Assembly (NCBI GenBank): GCA_003567575.1
Contig: PWZG01000443.1
Coordinates: forward strand, 1 to 9,746
Direction of reading: 5' to 3'
Source of the DNA: PVC group bacterium
GTDB taxonomy: Bacteria > Verrucomicrobiota > Kiritimatiellia > CAIKKV01 > PXCX01
Length of the DNA stretch: 9,746 nucleotides
Of the stretch, positions 1 through 6,560 are shown piece after piece. Position 1 is the first letter of the stretch; the number at the start of each line of letters is the position of its first letter. The notes beneath the pieces were generated by a model. It saw nothing but the letters and a program-made list of their open reading frames with translations, did not search any database and was not told where the DNA came from. The position numbers and the translations under genes were made by a program.

Positions 1-1
1 T

Positions 2-2095
2 ATCTGGCTCAGCGCGCATACCATCGATCCCGACAGCGACGGAACGGTCAGCGCCACCGGCGGTAACGGCAATGGATGGGGCGGTAGCGGTTCCGGGGGA
101 CGGATTGCCGTCCATTACCTGCCGGAAGCGCAGGCGGCGCTGGGCAATCCGGAGCCTGCCTTACGCTTCTTCACCGCCTCCGGCACGTGCGATCGTCCCG
201 GTGTACCGGCCTTCATGGGTTCTTTGTTCTTGCCCGATAAGCTCTGGATCGGCGAGACACTTTCCAACAAGCGTTTCGTTCATACCCGACTGGTTATCCC
301 CGGATTTGACCATTGGCATGTCGCGAGCCTGACGTTGGATGACTGTATCATTGGCCTGAGCGATACCAACGGGTTTCTGATCGAGATCGATGGAGATCTG
401 GAATTACGCAATAACGCGGAACTCCATATCCGGGCGGCGGCCGTCGATGATCCGTTGACGGAGGACGGCGCCTGTGTGATGGTCGGCGGCGACATGGTGG
501 TGAAATCCGATGCCTGGGTGGTGCCGTACGCGCATCCGACCAATGGCGCGACCGTACGCTTCGATATCGCCGGAAATCTCAAGGTGGAAACCGACGGGGG
601 ATTCCGCGCGGACGCCCTCGGATACGATCGCGGTCAAGGTCCGGGACAACCGCCTTTGGGCGCCCGCGGCGGCGGCGCCTATGGGGGCGACGCGCAGTTG
701 GGCTCCAGTTTTGCCAATCCCGGCGGACTTGCCTACGGTGATCCGGTCTATCCGATCGAGCCCGGCAGCGGCGCCAAAGGGCAGCAGAGTCCGGGAGAAG
801 GCGGCGGCGCCATCCGGCTTTATGTTTCCGGCGATGTACATCTTGACGGATTGTTGACCGCCAACGGACATCGCGGGTGGAATAATCACAGCGGCAGCGG
901 CAGTGGCGGCGGGATTCTGGTCATGTGCCGGACCTTATCCGGTTCGGGACATATCCGGGCCGATGCCGGAACCGGCACGCATGGGTCGGGCGGATACGGC
1001 GGCGGCGGACGGATCGCCATCCATTACGATACGGACGCTCAATCGGCCCTGCCTGTGCCCGGTGTGCGCTTTTCCACCTATGCCGTGCCGGGCCCGCAGC
1101 GTGTCTTTGACGCCCAGATGGGAACGCTTTACCTCTCCGATGCGCAATGGATCACGGAAACCCTCGACAACCGCAGATTCTGGTATACCCGTTTGGTCAT
1201 TCCGAATTTCACGGAATGGACACCGTCATCACTGACCTTGGACGAATGCGTGATTTCGCTGCCCGAAGGATTTCATCTTGATGTCGCCGGCACCATGGTC
1301 ATCACCAACGATGCCGTTTTATATCTTTATGCCGCGGCAACCAATTCCGCAAGCGATCGGTACGGCATGCGACTCGACGTCGGAGGCGATTTGAAGCTGG
1401 TTGATAACGGATGGATTTATCCGCATGCGCATACCAACAACGGAGCCATCGTCGGAATCCGGGTTGGTCAGGATATCGTGATCGACGCGAGCAGCGGCAT
1501 CGATGCCGATGCCCGCGGGTATTTCCCCGGCTTCGGCGCCGGACAAGGCGGCAACAGCTCGAGCGGCGGAAGTTATGGCGGCCTGGGCGCGGGTACCAGT
1601 CCGGGTATGTTGTATGGTTTACCCGACCTTCCCTTGCAGCCCGGCAGTCCCGGCGGGTGGAACAAGTCCGGCGACAACTGGGTGGCCTCCGGTCGCGGCG
1701 GCGGCGTGGTGCATTTGCTCGCCAACGGCAACGTTCAGCTCGACGGTCTGCTCAGCGCCAGCGCGACCCATACCGTGGTCAGCACTTCCTACGCACAATA
1801 TGGAAGTCCCGGAGGCAGTGGCGGATCGATTCTGGTTGCCTGTCGCGATCTACGGGGAACCGGTCTGATGCGGGCCATTGCCCGCGATGGTGGGGGTGGC
1901 CGGATTGCCGTCTGGCTGAATCTGACGCCAACGTACCGGGATCAATTGATTGCCGCGGCAAGCCCGACCGGCTTGACGGAGGTCGATACCCATCCGCGTT
2001 TTCACGGGTTGCTCGATGCTGAACCGATCACGGATGGAAATCCCGGAACGACGGGATTTTTCCGTCAGGTCGGAACCTTGATTATGATAAGGTAA
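2..2095 (+). CDS. Glycine-rich extracellular repeat protein, C-terminal part (5' end outside window)
   Basis: The reading frame is open from base 2 with no stop, and residues before the ATG at 215 continue the repeat pattern (GSGSGGRIAVHY near 92-124). That ATG is therefore internal and the gene starts upstream of the window. The protein consists of diverged tandem repeats of about 300 residues. Each unit begins with G(S/T)L(F/Y)L.D..WI.ETL, then RLVIP, SLTLD and VGGD, passes through a glycine-rich stretch with GGG and LDGLL, and ends in GGGGRIA(I/V). The GRIA motif recurs at 101, 1010 and 1901. The last unit stops just after its first residues (QVGTLIMIR), closed by two consecutive TAA codons. 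Such glycine-rich, hydrophobic-strand repeats are typical of exported beta-helix or adhesin-like proteins in PVC bacteria, but no named family is recognised. The N-terminus, and so any signal peptide, is not visible. The next gene starts 17 bp downstream, suggesting co-transcription. Confidence 0.88.
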   Translation: MWLSAHTIDPDSDGTVSATGGNGNGWGGSGSGGRIAVHYLPEAQAALGNPEPALRFFTASGTCDRPGVPAFMGSLFLPDKLWIGETLSNKRFVHTRLVIPGFDHWHVASLTLDDCIIGLSDTNGFLIEIDGDLELRNNAELHIRAAAVDDPLTEDGACVMVGGDMVVKSDAWVVPYAHPTNGATVRFDIAGNLKVETDGGFRADALGYDRGQGPGQPPLGARGGGAYGGDAQLGSSFANPGGLAYGDPVYPIEPGSGAKGQQSPGEGGGAIRLYVSGDVHLDGLLTANGHRGWNNHSGSGSGGGILVMCRTLSGSGHIRADAGTGTHGSGGYGGGGRIAIHYDTDAQSALPVPGVRFSTYAVPGPQRVFDAQMGTLYLSDAQWITETLDNRRFWYTRLVIPNFTEWTPSSLTLDECVISLPEGFHLDVAGTMVITNDAVLYLYAAATNSASDRYGMRLDVGGDLKLVDNGWIYPHAHTNNGAIVGIRVGQDIVIDASSGIDADARGYFPGFGAGQGGNSSSGGSYGGLGAGTSPGMLYGLPDLPLQPGSPGGWNKSGDNWVASGRGGGVVHLLANGNVQLDGLLSASATHTVVSTSYAQYGSPGGSGGSILVACRDLRGTGLMRAIARDGGGGRIAVWLNLTPTYRDQLIAAASPTGLTEVDTHPRFHGLLDAEPITDGNPGTTGFFRQVGTLIMIR
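215..1117 (+). repeat. Protein-level tandem repeat unit A (301 codons)
   Basis: This unit begins at MGSLFLPDKLWIGETL and runs to the equivalent point of the next unit, exactly 903 bp later. It shares TRLVIP.F, SLTLD.C.I and NGA motifs with unit B in the same order. Similarity is clear in protein but weak in DNA, so the duplication is old. Confidence 0.8.
1118..2062 (+). repeat. Protein-level tandem repeat unit B
   Basis: This unit begins at MGTLYLSDAQWITETL and ends before QVGTL at about 2063, where a third unit would begin but the protein terminates. The spacing between GGRIA motifs is 303 codons before this unit's motif and 297 within it, so units differ slightly in length, mostly in the glycine-rich part. 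Confidence 0.75.
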
Positions 2096-2100
2096 TAAAC

Positions 2101-2104
2101 AGGA
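2101..2104 (+). promoter_or_regulatory. Ribosome-binding site for the DUF1566-propeller gene
   Basis: AGGA lies 8 nt before the ATG at 2113 and within the 17 bp gap after the upstream stop. It supports that start over the later in-frame ATG at 2173, which would remove the basic n-region of the signal peptide. Confidence 0.55.
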
Positions 2105-2112
2105 CCTCAAAC

Positions 2113-4077
2113 ATGAAAACAGTACACCCAAGACCCGAATCGTTGCGAAAGCTACCCTGGAAAGTCAAAGGGATGTTTTGCGCTGCGTTTCTTGCCTCGA
2201 CATGGCAGGCCGGCGCCGATACTCCCCGCTTCTCCGTTCCCGGCGACGGTACGGTGCTCGATCACGTGACCGGATTGGTCTGGCTTCAGGATGCGGACGC
2301 TTTCGGAGATCTGCCGTGGGAGGAGGCGAAACAAGCCGGCGAATCCCTGAAAGCCGGCGATTTCGAGTGGTTGACCGACGGTTCGCAACCGGGCGATTGG
2401 CGTCTGCCGGGGTTTCACGAATTGATGACGCTGACCGCCGGCGGCGTGACCGGAGGATCCCTGGCCGAGGCGCATCCTTTCCTTGGTTTTCCCAGCCGGC
2501 CACGCGGTGTGCATTTCTGGAGCGCCAACGCCGGTTTCTATTGTCCGCGGCGGGCCTGGAGCGTCCATTTCTTCCGCGGCGGCGGCGCTGATTTCAGTGA
2601 ACGCTCGGAAGCCAAAAGGATATGGCCCGTGCGAGGGACGGCGCATTGTATCCCGGCACATAAAGGAAAATACGAACTGGCCGCGGACTTCGAACAGCTT
2701 ACCGAGCGGGAACAAGTGCGGGCGGAACGCAATGCGCTTTGGGATTTCAAGCATCTGCGCAATCAAAACCGGTTCGTGGAAGTGGATACGGATGCCTTGC
2801 TGGAAATCCCGTCCGCCATTGCCGAATGGTATCCGGAGCGTTACGCCGTCGCGAAGGTTGCGCCGCGGGTATGGTTGAACGTGCTGCCGAATCTGGAACC
2901 GGAATATTTCCCCGAAGGCAAAGCTTACGGAGCCGGCTGGGCGAACTGGGCCAGTATTACGCGCTGCCCCGATAATGTATTCTATATGGCGGCCGCCGAT
3001 CACCGGGCGCGCGGCAGCCGGATGAACCTGTATGCCTATGCGCTGCAATCCGGAGCGGAAGGCAGCATCGAACGGGTACTCGATGTCAGCAACCTACTGG
3101 GCTGGCACGGCGATATGTATACCGACGGCAAGATTCACGGACATTTACGGGTCATGCCGGACGGCGAACTCTGGATCGGCACCCATCACGGCCCCTGGCC
3201 GGATGACGATTGGTACGCTGAAGGCTATCGGGGAAGCTGGTTGCTCAGTTACAATACCCGTACCGGGAATTCCGTGAACTGGGGTGTTCCGCTGGTTGGC
3301 AATTCTCTTTCCCATTTCTCGATCGATACCCGCAACGGTTTTTTACTCGGCGGCGGCACGCTCGACGATACACTCCTGTGTTGGGACCTCAACGAGAAGC
3401 GGGTGCGCTTCGCCGGCCACCCCCCGAATGGATGGAAATGGTGGCACGTGGGCCTTTTGCCCGACGAACGAACCGGCCTTTTCTGGGGCGCGGATATCAG
3501 CGAGGAACCGTACCGGTTTATGAGTTATGATCCGCGGCGCAACCGGTTCGAACGCCATGAACTGGAAATGCCGAGGCATCCCGAAACCGGGACGCAGGGA
3601 TATTTCAACTATTTCACCTATGAACCCGACGACGAAGGATGGTATTACGGTTACGCCCGCAACCGGATGCTGTTCCGCTTGCGGCCCGACGGCCCGAACG
3701 GTCCCGAGACGGAAGCGCTGCATGCCACGCCCGGCCCCGTGCATCAGCTTTCGTTTTGCCCCGCAAAACGCTACCTGTATTACGTGCCGCGTTTGCGCGA
3801 ATCGATGATCGTGCAGCAATACGATGTCAAAACCGGGAACGTCAAAACCCTTGGCTTTCTGCGTCGCCGGATTTTTGAAACCTACGGGTTGTCCGTCGGT
3901 AACGGCGCATACGGCGCCAAGGTTTGCGGTGACGGCAAATATGTGGTGATTCTCGAAAACGGCGCGTTTGCCGGTTGGGGCAGCGCCTTCGGCGGCCATC
4001 CCGTCGTTGTCGTGGTGGAAATCCCGGAGGATGAGAGGGAAGACCGCAGACCACAGACCACGGACCGCCGTGACTAA
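2113..4077 (+). CDS. Secreted DUF1566 (Lcl-type) domain protein with C-terminal beta-propeller-like region
   Basis: The protein has 654 residues. Residues 1-35 look like a signal peptide: a basic n-region, a hydrophobic stretch from about 20 (MFCAAFLAS) and a cleavable QAGA-DT. Residues 37-176 match the DUF1566/Lcl C-terminal domain pattern: DGTVLDHVTGLVWL, then DWRLPGFHEL at 95-104, HFWSANA at 134-140 and AWSVHFFRGG followed by WPVRG. This domain occurs in exported or surface proteins and has no assigned reaction. A charged linker (about 180-245) leads to about 390 residues of repeated strand-turn patterns such as DGELWIG, LLSYNTRTGN, LLCWDLNEK, FMSYDPRRNRF and QQYDVKTGN, with regularly spaced aromatic and Asp-Gly turns, as in beta-propellers. 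No catalytic set is identifiable. The last 12 or so residues (EDRRPQTTDRRD) are encoded by a 7 bp repeat tract and look like an acquired tail. The domain pairing looks unusual. The gene probably shares a transcript with the gene ending at 2095. Confidence 0.88.
   Translation: MKTVHPRPESLRKLPWKVKGMFCAAFLASTWQAGADTPRFSVPGDGTVLDHVTGLVWLQDADAFGDLPWEEAKQAGESLKAGDFEWLTDGSQPGDWRLPGFHELMTLTAGGVTGGSLAEAHPFLGFPSRPRGVHFWSANAGFYCPRRAWSVHFFRGGGADFSERSEAKRIWPVRGTAHCIPAHKGKYELAADFEQLTEREQVRAERNALWDFKHLRNQNRFVEVDTDALLEIPSAIAEWYPERYAVAKVAPRVWLNVLPNLEPEYFPEGKAYGAGWANWASITRCPDNVFYMAAADHRARGSRMNLYAYALQSGAEGSIERVLDVSNLLGWHGDMYTDGKIHGHLRVMPDGELWIGTHHGPWPDDDWYAEGYRGSWLLSYNTRTGNSVNWGVPLVGNSLSHFSIDTRNGFLLGGGTLDDTLLCWDLNEKRVRFAGHPPNGWKWWHVGLLPDERTGLFWGADISEEPYRFMSYDPRRNRFERHELEMPRHPETGTQGYFNYFTYEPDDEGWYYGYARNRMLFRLRPDGPNGPETEALHATPGPVHQLSFCPAKRYLYYVPRLRESMIVQQYDVKTGNVKTLGFLRRRIFETYGLSVGNGAYGAKVCGDGKYVVILENGAFAGWGSAFGGHPVVVVVEIPEDEREDRRPQTTDRRD
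4041..4068 (+). repeat. Heptamer array (agaccac), 4 units, inside the 3' end of a CDS
   Basis: The units are agaccgc, agaccac, agaccac and ggaccgc, with an exact 7 bp period. The array lies directly before the TAA at 4075-4077 and encodes the arginine/threonine-rich tail of the DUF1566-propeller protein. Confidence 0.85.
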
Positions 4078-4142
4078 GAGTACCGAACAAAAATCCAACG
4101 GTAATGCATGGCAGTGGCTCACCGGAATATGCCTGAACCCCA

Positions 4143-4181
4143 TCGACACCTGTCGACACACGTCGATCCTGTCGACTGAAG
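4143..4181 (+). repeat. Short imperfect repeat with tcga(c/t) core, 9-10 bp period
   Basis: The units tcgacacctg, tcgacacacg, tcgatcctg and tcgactgaag follow each other. The gtcgac core is itself palindromic, so the stretch can pair in several ways (for example atcgac at 4142-4147 with gtcgat at 4162-4167). No U-tract follows, so it is not called a terminator. Confidence 0.5.
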
Positions 4182-4190
4182 ACTGAAGAC
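4174..4190 (+). repeat. Heptamer array (gactgaa), 2.4 units
   Basis: Two perfect gactgaa units are followed by gac. The array is short, but it shares the 7 bp period with the other intergenic arrays and runs directly into the ggagattaag repeat. Confidence 0.55.
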
Positions 4191-4219
4191 GGAGATTAAG
4201 AGTGTTGGGAGATTAAGAG
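4191..4219 (+). repeat. Dispersed repeat ggagattaag(a/c)gtgttgg, copy 1, with local 17 bp direct repeat
   Basis: The word ggagattaagag occurs at 4191-4202 and again at 4208-4219, a 17 bp period. The 18 bp at 4191-4208 match 8989-9006 at 17 of 18 positions. Both copies lie in + strand orientation downstream of a gene. Confidence 0.7.
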
Positions 4220-4246
4220 ATCATAGACGGAAGAATTTCGCATATC

Positions 4247-6415
4247 ATGAAAAACACCATTCGAGTTAGCTTAACCGATTGCGGCGGTCAACCGACCGTG
4301 GCGATTGATGGACAACCGCGTTTTCTCAGCGCGCCGTATCTTCCGAAAACGCGAGTCGAAAGTTTCGCGGTAGCCAAACCTGAAATCTGGCTGTTGCGCA
4401 ACGTGACGTTCGATGTCGCGCCTGACGGTGTCCCCGATATTGCCGCAATTGGAAATTTACTGGACGATCTTCTGGCGCGCGATCCGGCGGCGCTGGCCAT
4501 CATTCGCAGCGCGCCCCAAGCCCCGGATTGGTGGCTCGACCGACACCCTGACGATTGCATGCGGTTCGATCGCGATCCGCGCGATATTCCGGGGTATGAA
4601 ACGTTTCGCGACGCATCCTGGGGTTCCGAAGCATGGCTGGATGCGCTTTGCGAATGGTATCGTTCGTTCTGCGTACAATTGCATCGCCGCTTTGAAGGCC
4701 GGGTGATCGGTCATCAGTTCGGGATGGGAACCAGCGCCGAGAACAATCGTATGGGTGCCAGCGCGCCATTTTGCGCCGATTTTTCGCCGGCCATGCAAGC
4801 CTGTTTCCGGAGCTGGTTACGGCGCGTTTACAAGGAGGACGCCGCCTTGCGCGCCGCCTGGGGACGCAACGATGTCACGCTCGATTCCGCGACTGTCCCG
4901 GAACGGCTCGAACGTTTGCGTACCGAGTGGTTCAGCTTTCGTTCTCCCCTGCGGCGGCAAGCCGCCGACTATCTGCGCTGTTTCGCGGAACGGGTCGAGG
5001 AGATCGTGATCCGCCTTTGTGAAACGGTCAAGGACGCTACCGACGGGCATTGTCTGGCCGGCAGTCATCTGGGCGCGTTTATGGATAATGGATTCCATGG
5101 CTATCTTTACAATCAGACCGCCATCAACATGACCCGCCGGGCGCTTGCGCATCCGGCCGTCGACTTGTTTACCTCGCCGCCGTCCTATATCAACCGGCAA
5201 CCCGGCGGCGATGGCGTCTCCATGATGGCCACCGGCAGTGTGGGATTGCACGGAAAATTGATCTTTCAGGACCAGGATACGCGCACCTCGATCCTGCCGC
5301 CCGGATATCGGGAATCGTTCACGTTGGGACCGCTTGCGGCCGACCTTGCCGAAAGCGAGGGCGTACTCAAGCGCGATGCCGGAGCGGCCATTATTCGGGG
5401 ATACGGTTTGTGGTGGCATGCCATGGCCCGCGGCATGTACGATCATCCCGCCGTCGGCCGTTGTATTGCCCGCCTGAACGCCATCGGCAGGCAAAGTCTG
5501 GATTTTCCGCGCGGCGTGGCGGAGCCGGGCATGGCCATGATCGTCGATGAAGAAAGCGCCTTTCATCAACAATGCGCGAATCGCCTCTTGTATCCGATGC
5601 TTTACGCCCAACGACAACAAGAATGGGGACGTACTGGAATCCCCTGGAACGTGTACCTGCATAATGATCTCGATCATCCCCGGATGCCTGATCATCGGGT
5701 ATATTATTTTCTCAACACCTTCTATCTTACCGATGACGAAATCCGCCGCATTGAACGCAAGGTCAAACGCAATGGCGCGACCGTTATCTGGTCGATCGCG
5801 CCGGGCATCCAATCGCCCAACGGATTCGATCTTGCCCGCGTCGAACGTCTTACCGGATTCCGTCTGCGAGTGGCCGAGGTCGAAGCCCTGCCGCGGGTCG
5901 CCGTCACCCATTTTGAGCATCCCTATATCCGGGATATTCCGCCGCCCGGAGGCGATCCCTATCTTTCGGGCAACCGGCAATCCGCCTTTTTCGGCGTCGG
6001 TCCGATGGGTAACGACGATCACGGGTGCGCGATCGGTCCGCTGTTTTATGTCGACGATCCGCAGGCGGAAACCCTGGGCCTGCTCGAAGCCTTGCAGTTG
6101 CCGGGTTTCTGCGTCAAACCCATGGACGGCTGGACGTCTGTTTTTATCTCGGCGCCCATGCTGAATGCGCATCTGTTACGCAATATCGCCCGTGCCGCCG
6201 GAGTTCATGTGTATGCCGAAAGCGGGGATGTCGTGTTGCCCGGGAAAAGTTTTCTGACCTTACATGCGCGGTCCGCCGGCGAAAAACGGATCGTCCTGCC
6301 CGAACCCCGCGATGTATACGAATGCTATAAACAACGCGAAATCGGGCGAGGCGTTACCGAATTCCGCGACACGCTCGCCCGTCACGACACAGGTTTCTAT
6401 TTCTTCGGCCAATGA
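4247..6415 (+). CDS. GH42-like glycoside hydrolase (beta-galactosidase superfamily), cytoplasmic
   Basis: The protein has 722 residues and no signal peptide, so it probably acts in the cytoplasm on imported oligosaccharides. The layout resembles GH42 enzymes: an N-terminal barrel-like region (about 25-420), a central trimerisation / glutamine-amidotransferase-like domain (about 425-640; RVYYFLNTFYLTDDEIRRIE and TVIWSIAPG at 512-520 are its characteristic strands), and a short C-terminal beta domain (about 660-722; LHARSAGEKRIVLPEP). In GH42 the acid/base glutamate follows an asparagine in an NE motif. Here the nearest equivalent is GMGTSAENNRMG with E165. The region where the nucleophile glutamate would lie reads FQDQDTRTS (340-348), with D342 and D344 and no glutamate. 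The substrate cannot be stated. The start at 4247 has only a weak, distant GGAAG (4229-4233), so the exact start is less certain than the gene. It is 169 bp from the upstream gene and 145 bp from the downstream one, so separate promoters are possible. Confidence 0.85.
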   Translation: MKNTIRVSLTDCGGQPTVAIDGQPRFLSAPYLPKTRVESFAVAKPEIWLLRNVTFDVAPDGVPDIAAIGNLLDDLLARDPAALAIIRSAPQAPDWWLDRHPDDCMRFDRDPRDIPGYETFRDASWGSEAWLDALCEWYRSFCVQLHRRFEGRVIGHQFGMGTSAENNRMGASAPFCADFSPAMQACFRSWLRRVYKEDAALRAAWGRNDVTLDSATVPERLERLRTEWFSFRSPLRRQAADYLRCFAERVEEIVIRLCETVKDATDGHCLAGSHLGAFMDNGFHGYLYNQTAINMTRRALAHPAVDLFTSPPSYINRQPGGDGVSMMATGSVGLHGKLIFQDQDTRTSILPPGYRESFTLGPLAADLAESEGVLKRDAGAAIIRGYGLWWHAMARGMYDHPAVGRCIARLNAIGRQSLDFPRGVAEPGMAMIVDEESAFHQQCANRLLYPMLYAQRQQEWGRTGIPWNVYLHNDLDHPRMPDHRVYYFLNTFYLTDDEIRRIERKVKRNGATVIWSIAPGIQSPNGFDLARVERLTGFRLRVAEVEALPRVAVTHFEHPYIRDIPPPGGDPYLSGNRQSAFFGVGPMGNDDHGCAIGPLFYVDDPQAETLGLLEALQLPGFCVKPMDGWTSVFISAPMLNAHLLRNIARAAGVHVYAESGDVVLPGKSFLTLHARSAGEKRIVLPEPRDVYECYKQREIGRGVTEFRDTLARHDTGFYFFGQ

Positions 6416-6423
6416 AAGGCATG

Positions 6424-6438
6424 GCGGGCTTGGCCCGC
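6424..6438 (+). other. GC-rich hairpin after the GH42-like gene
   Basis: gcgggc, loop ttg, gcccgc form a perfect 6 bp stem starting 9 nt after the stop codon region. It could stabilise the 3' end or weakly terminate, but no T-run follows. A heptamer array begins 6 bp downstream. Confidence 0.5.
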
Positions 6439-6444
6439 AACCCA

Positions 6445-6472
6445 ATTATGATTTATGAATTATGATTTATGA
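6445..6472 (+). repeat. Heptamer array (attatga/tttatga), 4 units
   Basis: The units alternate attatga, tttatga, attatga, tttatga, giving a perfect 14 bp repeat made twice from 7 bp words. It is AT-rich, unlike the neighbouring genes. Confidence 0.85.
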
Positions 6473-6520
6473 TTCGGGAAAAATTGAAACACAAGACATG
6501 AAAGAACGGTCAACCGAAAG

Positions 6521-6540
6521 AACCACGAAAAAACGTGGTT
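6521..6540 (+). promoter_or_regulatory. Perfect inverted repeat upstream of the DUF4838 gene
   Basis: aaccacg (6521-6527) and cgtggtt (6534-6540) are perfect complements separated by six A residues, ending 20 bp before the start codon. It may be an operator for a dimeric regulator or a hairpin in the 5' untranslated region. Nothing downstream suggests a terminator. The role is inferred from position only. Confidence 0.35.
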
Positions 6541-6560
6541 ATCACACCGAAAAGGCGTAA

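Noticed and set aside
215..217. ATG as start of the glycine-rich protein
   Set aside because: The frame stays open to the window edge and upstream residues continue the repeat pattern, so this methionine is internal (the equivalent in the next unit, at 1118, is also methionine).
2152..3048. 298-codon open frame on the minus strand
   Set aside because: It is antisense to the DUF1566-propeller gene and has no recognisable motif or ribosome-binding site.
3343..4161. 272-codon open frame on the minus strand
   Set aside because: It starts in repeat-rich intergenic DNA and runs antisense through the propeller region, with no family features.
4817..6172. 451-codon open frame on the minus strand
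   Set aside because: It lies wholly antisense to the GH42-like gene. Its translation shows no domain motif, while the + strand frame shows clear family features. Long antisense frames are common in GC-rich genes.
6424..6438. Hairpin as intrinsic terminator
   Set aside because: The stem is sound but no T-run follows, and the next bases are aacccaatt. Kept only as a hairpin.
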